From NCBI RefSeq assembly GCF_034424215.1, contig NZ_CP139960.1, forward strand, positions 3,906,001-3,970,000: a stretch of 64,000 nucleotides of DNA, given 5' to 3'. Positions within the stretch are counted from its first letter, which is position 1. Each line of letters begins with the position of its first letter. Source of the stretch: Niabella yanshanensis (GTDB taxonomy: Bacteria; Bacteroidota; Bacteroidia; Chitinophagales; Chitinophagaceae). Positions 1 through 7,184 of this stretch are shown piece by piece. Below the pieces are notes generated by a model that was not told the origin of the DNA, searched no databases, and worked only from the letters and a program-made list of their open reading frames with translations. A program made the translations under genes and the position numbers.

Positions 1-6
1 CGATTT

Positions 7-178
7 TTGGTCTCCGCGGTTAGCGGAGTTAAAAGGGAAGTCCGGTGTGAGTCCGGCGCTATCCCCGTAGCTGTAAGGTTTACGGATTTCTAGAATCCAG
101 TGTTTCGCTCATATCCACTGTGTGCCGGCCGGCGCATGGGAAGGGAGCCGGAATGAAGCCAAGCCAGAAGACCTGCCA
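7..178 (+). promoter_or_regulatory. Cobalamin (B12) riboswitch
   Basis: The leader before the BtuB-like gene carries the conserved cobalamin aptamer elements in order. A GGGAAGTCCGGTG block and its GAGTCCGGCGCT partner lie near 37-60, CCCCGTAGCTGTAAGG follows near 63-79, then a CCACTGT segment near 115-121. The B12 box AGCCAGAAGACCTGCC is at 162-177. GGTCT (8-12) and AGACC (169-173) can close the outer stem. In this class adenosylcobalamin binding lowers expression of the downstream transport gene. The promoter lies outside the window. The 5' boundary is approximate. Confidence 0.93.
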
Positions 179-284
179 ATTTTCGCATTATATTATTCAG
201 GCTTTCGGGTGAAAAGCGTGAAATGTAACCGCTGCTGCGTTTATGTTTCCTTTTGCCCCGCCATTCAACTAAAACACTTTACAA

Positions 285-2162
285 GTGAAAAAAGTAATTC
301 TATCGATGTTGGCATTTGCATCAGCCACATCATTAAAGGCGCAACAAGAGGTGATGAATCAGGATCTGGAGAAGGTAACAGTAACAGCAACGAGATTTCC
401 CAAAAAGCTGAGCGAAACAGGTAAGGTGGTGAATGTTATCAGCAGGGCTGATCTTGATAAGGCAGGAGGCAAAGACCTGTCCCAGCTATTGAACGAAAAG
501 GCAGGGGTGATTATTAATGGCGCTAATACTAATCCGGGAAAAGATAAAAGTGTTTTTTTACGGGGAGCAGCTAATGCCTATACTGTTATTCTTATCAACG
601 GTGTTCCGGTAAACGATCCTACTGGTGTAGGTGGCGCGTTTGACCTGCGAGTGCTGCCGGTTGAGTCAATAGAACGGGTGGAGATTTTAAAAGGAGCACA
701 GAGCACTTTATACGGCACCGATGCAATAGCAGGGGTCATCAATATAATTACCAGGAAGGGGGAAGGAAAAGCCGCGAACTTGTACGGTGGAATTAGTTAT
801 GGAAGGTATAATACGCTCAAAGCGAATGCCGGATTAAACGGTAGCTTTAATGAATCTTCCTATAACATCTCTTTTATGCATGATGAAACCGGAGGTATTG
901 CCGAAGCGAAAGATAAAATAGGCACACAAAGTTTTCCCCGTAATGGCATGTTGAGAAATTCCTTGAGTATTGATATAGATGGTGCGGTTACCAGTAACTT
1001 TCATGTTAAGCCATTTTTCAGGTATGCATACTTTAAAAGCAGCTTTGCCAATGATGCTTTTATCGGCGGAGGCAATCGTTTTGCGAGCGAGTTGCTTTCT
1101 GCGGGAACCCAGGCTCAGTATAGTTTCGACAAGGGATCGGTAACCGGTATTTTTTCTTTTGATAATGTAAAACGTGCCTATCCCGATGGATTTGTAAAAG
1201 CTTTTGAAGGAAATAAAAAAACAGCTGAGCTTTTTAACAGGGTGGATTGGCACCGGCATTTTCAAACCTTGTTAGGATTACGGTACGATGATATTACGAT
1301 GAAAAATCCTAATGCAACCAGCCTCGACACCAGTATACAAATGATCAGTCCTTATCTCTCTTTATTTCTGAAAGACTGGAACGGTTTTAACCTTGAACTG
1401 GGCGGACGCCTTAATAACCATTCTAAATTTGGTAACACATTTACTTATTCCGTCAACCCATCCTACCTGGTTAATGATCAGTTTAAGGTTTTTGTAAATT
1501 ACGGAACTGCATTCAGGGCACCGGCTTTGTCAGAATTGTATGGATCGTTTGGTGCAAATCCGCTGCTGAAACCTGAGGAGTCCAGAACACTTGAAGGGGG
1601 GATACAGTATATAGGCGTTGACGAAAAATGGAACATAAGAGTAGTTGCATTTAACCGTAATACAAAAAATATTATTGCCTATCAAAATCGACAATACACT
1701 AATTATAACAGGCAAAAGGACCATGGTATTGAAATTGAACCTACCATTAATATTAATGATGATATCCAGTTAAAATTATTCTACACTTTTGTTGAAGGTA
1801 AGGTAACAACAGCAGCGGTAAACGGCGATACCACTTATAATAACTTATTTAAGCGCCCCAAACACACATTGGGATTGAGCCTGGGTTATCAGGTAACACC
1901 AGCGCTATTTGTGAGCACAAACTTCCAGAATTTTGGTAAAAGAGCCGATCTTTATTTTGAATCTATTCCACCTTATGGACAGCAAACCGTGCCGCTTGCC
2001 TCCTACAGCCTTTGGGATATCTACAGTGAGTATTCTTTCCTGAAGTCGAGATTAAGGGTATTTGCGCAGGTAAGCAACCTGCTGGATGCGGATTACTATG
2101 AGGTGTATGGGTACAGTGTTTTAGGCAGATCGTTAAATGCGGGAATAAGGTTCAGACTGTAA
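285..2162 (+). CDS. btuB: TonB-dependent cobalamin receptor, BtuB-like
   Basis: Outer-membrane TonB-dependent receptor of 625 residues, the likely vitamin B12 importer. The protein starts with a signal peptide ending around LKAQ (residue 20). A TonB-box-like segment (EKVTVTATR, about residues 29-37) follows, then the plug domain with RVEILKGAQSTLYGTDAIAGVINI (read in two parts: RVEILKGAQSTLYG and TDAIAGVINI). The C-terminal barrel ends in an aromatic or hydrophobic strand (NAGIRFRL). The cobalamin riboswitch directly upstream supports a B12 role over other substrates. The start is a GTG at 285, which gives a proper signal peptide; no ATG fits as well. It would depend on the ExbB/ExbD/TonB proteins encoded at 8-11 kb. 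Length is close to the family norm. Substrate assignment rests on the riboswitch. Confidence 0.9.
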   Translation: MKKVILSMLAFASATSLKAQQEVMNQDLEKVTVTATRFPKKLSETGKVVNVISRADLDKAGGKDLSQLLNEKAGVIINGANTNPGKDKSVFLRGAANAYTVILINGVPVNDPTGVGGAFDLRVLPVESIERVEILKGAQSTLYGTDAIAGVINIITRKGEGKAANLYGGISYGRYNTLKANAGLNGSFNESSYNISFMHDETGGIAEAKDKIGTQSFPRNGMLRNSLSIDIDGAVTSNFHVKPFFRYAYFKSSFANDAFIGGGNRFASELLSAGTQAQYSFDKGSVTGIFSFDNVKRAYPDGFVKAFEGNKKTAELFNRVDWHRHFQTLLGLRYDDITMKNPNATSLDTSIQMISPYLSLFLKDWNGFNLELGGRLNNHSKFGNTFTYSVNPSYLVNDQFKVFVNYGTAFRAPALSELYGSFGANPLLKPEESRTLEGGIQYIGVDEKWNIRVVAFNRNTKNIIAYQNRQYTNYNRQKDHGIEIEPTININDDIQLKLFYTFVEGKVTTAAVNGDTTYNNLFKRPKHTLGLSLGYQVTPALFVSTNFQNFGKRADLYFESIPPYGQQTVPLASYSLWDIYSEYSFLKSRLRVFAQVSNLLDADYYEVYGYSVLGRSLNAGIRFRL

Positions 2163-2265
2163 TTGAGGAGTTGACAGGAGGAGCTCCTTTAACTATCCGA
2201 ATACCGGGAACAATGGTTTATATTCGTATGGCATTTGCTATTGGTAACCAAACAAACCGGCTGAT

Positions 2266-2847
2266 ATGAATTTTAGCTATAAAGAAATTCTTACTGTTGC
2301 ATTCACCCTTTTTGCGATTATAGACATCATTGGTTCTGTGCCGATACTGATTTCTATAAAAAATAAAGCCGGGGGCATCCGGGAATTTCGGGTTACCATT
2401 ATTGCAGGGGCTCTGATGCTTTTGTTTTTATTTTTGGGCGGGCCGATACTGAACATATTAGGACTTGATGTAAAATCCTTCGCGGTGGCCGGTTCTATTG
2501 TGATCTTTATACTGGGATTGGAAATGGTTTTGGGTATAGAATTTTTTAAATCAGATGGCGATGTAAAAGCTTCAACGGTAGTGCCACTGGCATTCCCTTT
2601 AATTGCCGGTTCCGGAACCCTAACAACTATTATGTCATTAAAAGCCAACTATGGTGTGTATACTATTCTTATTGCAATTGTACTGAACCTCATTGTTATT
2701 TACACGGTTTTAAAATCCTTAAGTGGCATATCAAAACTACTGGGACCCAGCGGGCTGATCGCCATCAGGAAGTTTTTCGGCGTGATTCTCTTAGCGATCT
2801 CGGTGAAAATTTTCGCGGCAAACGCAGCGGGATTACTTAATCACTAA
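2266..2847 (+). CDS. MarC family integral membrane protein
   Basis: A 193-residue protein made almost entirely of hydrophobic segments, about six transmembrane helices. Family features are the N-terminal FTLFAIIDIIGSVPI stretch and the central PLAFPLIAGSGTLTTIM segment (about residues 106-122), both typical of MarC (UPF0056). The family sits in the inner membrane. Its early link to antibiotic resistance was not confirmed and its substrate is unknown. It lies 103 bp after btuB on the same strand and ends at a strong bidirectional hairpin, so it could be the last gene of that transcript or have its own promoter. Confidence 0.88.
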   Translation: MNFSYKEILTVAFTLFAIIDIIGSVPILISIKNKAGGIREFRVTIIAGALMLLFLFLGGPILNILGLDVKSFAVAGSIVIFILGLEMVLGIEFFKSDGDVKASTVVPLAFPLIAGSGTLTTIMSLKANYGVYTILIAIVLNLIVIYTVLKSLSGISKLLGPSGLIAIRKFFGVILLAISVKIFAANAAGLLNH

Positions 2848-2864
2848 AAGTATAATGCTAAAGC

Positions 2865-2891
2865 AAAAGCTACCGGAATTCGGTAGCTTTT
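2865..2891. terminator. Bidirectional intrinsic terminator
   Basis: A perfect 11-bp inverted repeat, AAAAGCTACCG / CGGTAGCTTTT, with a 5-nt loop. A-rich and T-rich ends make it usable from both strands. It separates the convergent MarC-family gene and DUF6496 gene. Confidence 0.85.
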
Positions 2892-2910
2892 GTGTTTATA
2901 TGGAGTCGGA

Positions 2911-3714
2911 TTATTTCCTGTTATCCCAAAGCGGTTTTTTACCCGAAGGCTTTTGGGAGGTTTTCGCTTTAGAAGGATTTATATTACCGTGATAGGGATC
3001 TTGTGCCGATGCCTTGAAATCTTCCGGCATGTATTGCTGGTTGGGTACTGTGGCTGAAAAGACCGCCTGATCACTCTCGGTTTCCGGTGTAACAATATTA
3101 TTAACATCTGCATTGGTTACAGGATCATTTACATTATCTGTTGTTGGAGTGCTGATGAATTCTCCTGTATCTGAAGTTTCGCCCGGCATTTTTGCCTTCG
3201 CCTTCGAAGGCTTTTCCTTAGCCTTGCTTTTTGATACTGCTTTGGGTGTTGTGGATTTTGCACCGGATTTTTTAGGCGCTGCTTTTTTAGCAGGCGATTT
3301 CGACGGTGCGCTCTTTTTGCCACCGGTCTTCTTCGCAGCCGTACGAGCAGATTTTTTAGGCGCTGCTTTTTTCTTTACAGCTGCCTTCTTTGTTGCTGCT
3401 TTCTTCAAAGGAGTCCCCTTGGACTTTTTTGCCGCAGTTTTTTTTGCCGCGACCTTCTTTTTAGGCGGGCTTTTCTTTTTCGCTGCTCCCCCGCCTGCTG
3501 GACGGGCAGGCTTTTTAGGAGCAGCCTTCTTCGCTGCGGTTTTTTTAGCAGGTACTTTGGCGCCTTTTTCACGGGCTTCTGAAAGGCCGATGGCTATTGC
3601 CTGTTTTTTACTGGTTACTTTTTTATCCGATTTGCCGGATGTGAGCGTGCCTTTTTTCATTCTTTTTACTGCACTTTTAACAGATTTGCCGGCAGCTTTT
3701 GAATATTTAGCCAT
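2911..3714 (-). CDS. DUF6496 / histone H1-like Lys-Ala-rich protein
   Basis: A 267-residue basic protein. The N-terminal 55 residues (MAKYSKAAGKSVKSAVKRMK, then GTLTSGKSDKKVTSKKQAIA and IGLSEAREKGAKVP) match the DUF6496 module found in many Bacteroidota and Proteobacteria. About 150 residues of KKAAPKK/AAKK-type repeats follow, like the tail of histone H1, and then an acidic, low-complexity C-terminus. This composition suggests DNA or RNA binding, but no function is established. The ATG at 3714 is chosen because the conserved module starts there; an in-frame extension upstream looks non-coding. A GC-rich palindromic element (3490-3510) is read in frame as PARPAGG within the Lys/Ala tail. It ends against the shared terminator with the MarC gene. 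Confidence 0.82.
   Translation of the reverse strand: MAKYSKAAGKSVKSAVKRMKKGTLTSGKSDKKVTSKKQAIAIGLSEAREKGAKVPAKKTAAKKAAPKKPARPAGGGAAKKKSPPKKKVAAKKTAAKKSKGTPLKKAATKKAAVKKKAAPKKSARTAAKKTGGKKSAPSKSPAKKAAPKKSGAKSTTPKAVSKSKAKEKPSKAKAKMPGETSDTGEFISTPTTDNVNDPVTNADVNNIVTPETESDQAVFSATVPNQQYMPEDFKASAQDPYHGNINPSKAKTSQKPSGKKPLWDNRK
3490..3510 (-). repeat. GC-rich palindromic element, type 1, inside the DUF6496 gene
   Basis: On the minus strand the 21-bp element begins CCTGCCCG and ends CAGGCGGG. It lies in frame within the Lys/Ala-rich coding region and adds a Pro/Gly-rich stretch that breaks the local repeat. The same termini occur at 4339-4412, 6991-7035 and 24784-24800. Confidence 0.65.
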
Positions 3715-3869
3715 AATGTTGGAATTTAATGCGAGGTTAGAAAATGAATGAGAAGTATTCGTAAATAAGAAGAATTTCAAAAAGTGTACCACTAATATAG
3801 AGGTAGCTTTCATAAAATTGCGCAGGAGTAACCTTTTTCCTTTAATTTTGCGCGCTGCCAGATATAGCC

Positions 3870-3938
3870 GGCCCCGTAGTACAATGCCCGCCCGGCTGAA
3901 CGCCGTTCGGACGGGGATAGTATAAGATCGGTCCGAAA
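3870..3938 (+). pseudogene. Partial 5' copy of tRNA-Arg with a palindromic insert
   Basis: Bases 3870-3886 match the first 17 bases of the intact tRNA-Arg at 3987 with one mismatch. A GC-rich insert of 29 bases (3887-3915) then interrupts the D-loop. The tRNA sequence resumes at GATAGTATAAGA (3916-3927) and diverges in the anticodon arm, although TCCGAA is still visible. No T-arm or acceptor 3' strand follows, so this is a tRNA fragment and not a functional gene. Confidence 0.75.
3887..3915 (+). repeat. GC-rich palindromic element, type 2
   Basis: This insert in the partial tRNA copy contains CCGGCTGAACGCCGTTCGG. A near-identical unit is at 7059-7088, with two changes in the core. The ends CCCGCCCGG and TTCGGACGGG are partly complementary. 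Confidence 0.65.
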
Positions 3939-3986
3939 TATGTTTGGAATAGGAACAACCCAAGGGGTATTAGTTCTTAAAATAAT

Positions 3987-4058
3987 GGCCTCGTAGTACA
4001 ATGGATAGTATAAGAGTTTCCGAAGCTCCAGATCCCAGTTCGATTCTGGGCGAGGCCA
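3987..4058 (+). tRNA. tRNA-Arg (anticodon CCG)
   Basis: A 72-nt cloverleaf. The acceptor stem GGCCTCG pairs with CGAGGCC. The D-arm is GTAC/GTAT, and the anticodon loop is TTCCGAA with anticodon CCG. The T-arm is CCCAG-TTCGATT-CTGGG. The discriminator is A, followed by an encoded CCA (ending at 4061). The anticodon stem has one A-C mismatch at its outer pair and a T-G wobble next to the loop. This is the only complete copy of the three related segments at the locus. Confidence 0.93.
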
Positions 4059-4182
4059 CCAAAAAACACAGCCTGCGTTGTATTATGCCTATGTAATAAA
4101 AAGTGTAGCCTTTGATTATTACTGCAAGGGTCACTGTGCAGATCTTCAGATACGTCTTCGGGAGCATAACGCAGGTAAAACT
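4015..4182 (+). repeat. Duplicated unit, copy A (tRNA 3' half plus downstream flank)
   Basis: From the anticodon arm of tRNA-Arg to 124 bases past its end, this segment is repeated at 4312-4552. Inside the flank a hairpin, GTAATAA (4093-4099) with TTATTAC (4116-4122), is preserved in both copies, as is TCGGGAGCATAACGCAGG near 4158-4175. Confidence 0.85.
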
Positions 4183-4311
4183 TCTTCTATATTCCATTTA
4201 TCATAGTTTATTTTGAAGCATTTGAAACCCGGGCAGAAGCCGTGGCCCGTGAGAAGTATTTTAAAACAGGTGCGGGGAGACGTTATCTGAAAGATAAAAT
4301 AGAGGGCTTCT

Positions 4312-4552
4312 AGTTTCCGAAGCTCCAGATCCCAGTTCCCTGCCCGACTTAGCTTGGCAGGCTGCCGGACTATGTCATTCAGATGGGCTTGCCCGGCCGC
4401 ACAGCAGGCGGGGATTCTGGGCGAGGCCACCAAAAACACCACCAATTTTGTATGATGCCTAGGTAATAAAAAGTGTAGCTTTTGATTATTACTGCAAGGG
4501 TCACTGTGTAAATCTTCAGATACGTTTTCGGGAGCATAACGCAGGTAAAACT
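4312..4552 (+). pseudogene. Partial 3' copy of tRNA-Arg plus flank, split by a 74-bp insert
   Basis: The segment 4312-4338 repeats the anticodon arm, variable loop and T-stem 5' strand of the tRNA. A 74-bp GC-rich insert (4339-4412) then sits exactly in the T-loop, between TTC and GATTC. The T-stem and acceptor 3' strand resume at 4413 (GATTCTGGGCGAGGCC, then ACCA), and the duplicated downstream flank runs to 4552. Without the insert, copies A and B are 168 and 167 bases long. The 5' half of the tRNA is missing here. Confidence 0.85.
4339..4412 (+). repeat. GC-rich palindromic element, type 1, long form
   Basis: The insert begins CCTGCCCG and ends CAGGCGGG, the same termini as the 21-bp element at 3490-3510, but with a longer interior holding further self-complementary words (CTTGGCAGG, GCCGG, GCCCGG). 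It splits the T-loop of the duplicated tRNA fragment. Confidence 0.7.
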
Positions 4553-4694
4553 GTCTTTGGTCTTACTGTATTCTTTCTCAGTCGGTTTACATACTGTTGC
4601 GTTTGTAATTATTCACGCGTTTCAATAGATAGTAATCCTGATTTTTAAACCTCTGTTACGAAAAATGGATGCTCGTAACCTTAACAAATGCAAT

Positions 4695-5267
4695 ATGAAT
4701 CAAAAACTTTCTGTCCTGGCTTTGTCATTATCAGCGCTATGCGCCATCATTGTTATCTATTCCTGTAATAAAAGTAATGCTGCTGAAACGGGCAATTATC
4801 CTAAGGCGCTTGCGAATTATGGCGACTTCAAAGGGCTGGTAAGCCAGGTAGAGCAATACCGGCAACAAAGATTAGTAAGCCTCAATGATTTTTTAAAGAT
4901 GCAAAAAGAACCGAACACCGTTGTTTTGGATACCCGCTCGGCAAACCGTTATACAGCCAGGCACATGAAGGGCGCCATCTCCCTTCCTTTCACCGATTTT
5001 ACACAAACGAACCTGGCCCGGCTTATACCCGATGCTAATACGCGCATATTGATTTACTGTAATAATAATTTTATGGGCGACCAGGTGAACTTCGCCACCA
5101 AAACAGCAGCACCCTCTGCGGCTAATAACCATACACCGCTTACACTGGCTTTAAATATTCCTACCTATATTAACCTGTATGGTTATGGCTATAAGAATAT
5201 TTATGAATTGGATGAATTGGTAAATATGTCGGATAACCGGGTTCAGTTTGAGGGAACTGTAAACTAG
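4695..5267 (+). CDS. Rhodanese-like lipoprotein
   Basis: A 190-residue protein with an N-terminal signal sequence ending in a lipobox-like VIYSC, so it is probably an outer-membrane or periplasmic lipoprotein. The rhodanese domain follows: VVLDTRSANRYTARHMKGAI is the substrate-binding strand-helix part, and LIYCNNNFMGDQ carries the likely catalytic Cys. The loop after this Cys (CNNNFMGD) differs from the usual CxxGxR, so thiosulfate activity is uncertain. Single-domain rhodaneses move sulfane sulfur or act as redox scaffolds. The ATG at 4695 is chosen because it starts the signal peptide; an in-frame ATG 30 bases upstream only adds charged residues. It follows the tRNA repeat region and appears to be transcribed alone. 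Confidence 0.8.
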   Translation: MNQKLSVLALSLSALCAIIVIYSCNKSNAAETGNYPKALANYGDFKGLVSQVEQYRQQRLVSLNDFLKMQKEPNTVVLDTRSANRYTARHMKGAISLPFTDFTQTNLARLIPDANTRILIYCNNNFMGDQVNFATKTAAPSAANNHTPLTLALNIPTYINLYGYGYKNIYELDELVNMSDNRVQFEGTVN

Positions 5268-5390
5268 TATTCGCTTTTCAAATTGGCTGGCTCCCTGAAT
5301 TATTGGGAAAGAGCCCATTCCGGAAAGAGGCTCTGCCAGACTGCTTCGTTCCGGCGGGGAGGCCCTCGCTACCTGTTTTTGCGGAATCGG

Positions 5391-6677
5391 TCACGCTCTA
5401 CCGGGCATTTTCGGTATTTGGTTTTTTTGCGCACCGTATATACCGGTATGACCGCTAAAATAATAGGCAGTAAAGCAAGCAATGGCATAATATACAATAT
5501 TGTCTGCGCCGAATAATTCGGCTCCCATTATGGTGCAGGCAAGAGGTGTATTGGTTGCGCCGGCAAATACCGCAATAAAGCCTAATCCGGCCATTAAATC
5601 AACTGGTGCGCCTGTTATCATAGCGATAGTGTTTCCCAGGGCGGCGCCAATAAAAAACAGGGGCGTAACCTCGCCGCCTTTAAAGCCCATACCCAGGGTT
5701 ATCGTCGTAAATAAAATTTTCCATAACCAGCTAAAGGGTTTCGCGCCACCGTCTTTGAAACAGGTCACTATTGAAACAGCGCCGGGATCGGGATTGCTGA
5801 CGCTGAGGCTCAGGTAGTCAGGACTAATTAAAAAGCTTAACACGATAATGATCAGTCCGCCGGTTACCGGTATCAGCCATTTTACTTTTATCAGTTGATT
5901 GCTATATCTTTTTATAGCATGAGACAGCCTGACGAAAAGGTAGGCAGCAAGGCCAAAAGCGATACCGGCGCCAATTGCTTTTGCCATCAATAACAGGTTA
6001 AACCCAAACGAGCCCAAGCTAAGCAGGTGTTGACTTACGAAGCTAATTTGGTAGTTGGTGTGATGAATGCCCCAGGCGCTGCAAACAATATTGGATAATA
6101 TGCTGGCCATCAGGCAGGGCAGTAACGCATTATATTTCAGCTTACCCACAACCAGCACTTCTAATGCAAAAATAGCCCCGGCAACAGGTGTTCCAAATAC
6201 GGCTCCAAATCCACCGGCGATACCGGTCATTAATAATATACGCAGGTTTTCTTTGGAGAGGTGCATGTGTCTTCCTAAAAAATGAGAAAGGCTGCCTCCC
6301 ATCTGTACAGCGGTGCCTTCCCGCCCCGCGGACCCTCCAAAGAGGTGCGTAATAATAGTGGAAAATAGTACCAGCGGGGCCATTCTCAGCGGAACACCGG
6401 TATCGGGTTTATGTATTTCATCGATGATCAGGTTATTACCCGCTTCCGCGTTTTTTCCCGAATACCTGTAAAGAAAATGTATAACAATGCCGGCCAGTGG
6501 TAAAAAATAAAGTAACCAGTTATAATGGAACCTTATTTCAATGACCGTTTCGAGCAACCACAGGAACAGCGCTACGAGGGAGCCTGTTAACAGTGACACC
6601 GGTAAAACCCAAAGGGTCCATTTGACCAGGTAGATAATAACTAAAAAAGGATGAAAAGATGTGCGGAACTTTTGCAT
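5391..6677 (-). CDS. CLC-family anion transporter, probably the fluoride (CLC-F) type
   Basis: A 428-residue multi-helix membrane protein of the CLC family. Visible motifs are GGSAGREGTAVQMGGSL (about residues 114-130), which carries the gating Glu, GAVFGTPVAGAIFALEV, and GFKGGEVTPLFFIGAALGN near residues 335-350. GREGT in place of GKEGP and the GGEVTPLF signature are, as I recall, features of the CLC-F fluoride/proton antiporter clade; this is knowledge of the family, not a computed placement. No fluoride riboswitch could be recognised upstream. The product would export fluoride or chloride across the inner membrane. It is a single gene, divergent from nothing nearby, with a GC-rich repeat region behind its promoter side. 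Confidence 0.85.
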   Translation of the reverse strand: MQKFRTSFHPFLVIIYLVKWTLWVLPVSLLTGSLVALFLWLLETVIEIRFHYNWLLYFLPLAGIVIHFLYRYSGKNAEAGNNLIIDEIHKPDTGVPLRMAPLVLFSTIITHLFGGSAGREGTAVQMGGSLSHFLGRHMHLSKENLRILLMTGIAGGFGAVFGTPVAGAIFALEVLVVGKLKYNALLPCLMASILSNIVCSAWGIHHTNYQISFVSQHLLSLGSFGFNLLLMAKAIGAGIAFGLAAYLFVRLSHAIKRYSNQLIKVKWLIPVTGGLIIIVLSFLISPDYLSLSVSNPDPGAVSIVTCFKDGGAKPFSWLWKILFTTITLGMGFKGGEVTPLFFIGAALGNTIAMITGAPVDLMAGLGFIAVFAGATNTPLACTIMGAELFGADNIVYYAIACFTAYYFSGHTGIYGAQKNQIPKMPGRA

Positions 6678-6990
6678 GACCTACAATTTGAATTTCAGGA
6701 TACTAAAATACCATTCATTTGCAGGCGCCATTATTCCACCCATGAAGGTGAACGGTTCAAATAGGAAGACACCATTTCCTTAAATCTGTACCCAACAAAA
6801 ATAATGTTTTTATAATCCTGTCAACCCTTAGGACTTGAAAAAGATTCGATCAAATCATTATAAAAACGCACAATGTACGGGGTAATAAACCCTGAAAGGG
6901 TGACATAGATGCAGTATTTGCCTGGCCAAACAGCTTTAGGTTCGATTTAAGCCTCTGGGGTCGAAAAGTTTTTCACCGCTACATAGGATA

Positions 6991-7035
6991 CCTGCCCCGT
7001 CCGTGCCGGCACGGGCGGGCGTCCGGTCAGGCGGG
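6991..7035 (+). repeat. GC-rich palindromic element, type 1
   Basis: A 45-bp unit starting CCTGCCCCG and ending CAGGCGGG, with an internal palindrome CCGTGCCGGCACGG. The termini match the elements at 3490, 4339 and 24784. Confidence 0.65.
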
Positions 7036-7058
7036 CTTTGCGTATTCTCCGCGTACTC

Positions 7059-7088
7059 CGCCCGGATGAACGCCGGTCGGACGGGCGG
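7059..7088 (+). repeat. GC-rich palindromic element, type 2
   Basis: Contains CCGGATGAACGCCGGTCGG flanked by CGCC and ACGGGCGG. It is nearly identical to the insert at 3887-3915, here in intergenic DNA 24 bp after a type 1 element. Confidence 0.65.
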
Positions 7089-7184
7089 TAAAAAATATTA
7101 TAATGCGAAAAACTTTTTAACGCGCCCCATAAAAAATCCCTGACCAATAGTGGTACAGGGATGAAGAAAGTGATTGATGCGATT

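Larger units (their letters stand above)
6678..7184. other. Intergenic region with inverted repeat and GC-rich elements
   Basis: About 500 bp without a convincing gene. It contains an 11-bp perfect inverted repeat, GTTTTTATAAT (6806-6816) and ATTATAAAAAC (6857-6867), separated by 40 bp. Two GC-rich palindromic elements lie near the thiol peroxidase side. Short in-frame ORFs here show no protein-like character. Confidence 0.6.

Noticed and set aside
122-424. ORF of 100 codons across the riboswitch
   Set aside because: It overlaps the cobalamin aptamer and the start of btuB in another frame and has no protein-like character.
3113-3751. 212-codon ORF on the plus strand opposite the DUF6496 gene
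   Set aside because: Its Phe/Ala/Leu-rich sequence is the mirror of the Lys/Ala repeats on the other strand.
3870-4440. Second and third tRNA genes
   Set aside because: Both segments lack parts of the cloverleaf and are interrupted by GC-rich inserts, so only the central copy is a tRNA gene.
6678-6780. Fluoride riboswitch upstream of the CLC gene
   Set aside because: Some GC-rich words are present, but the conserved fluoride aptamer layout could not be matched.
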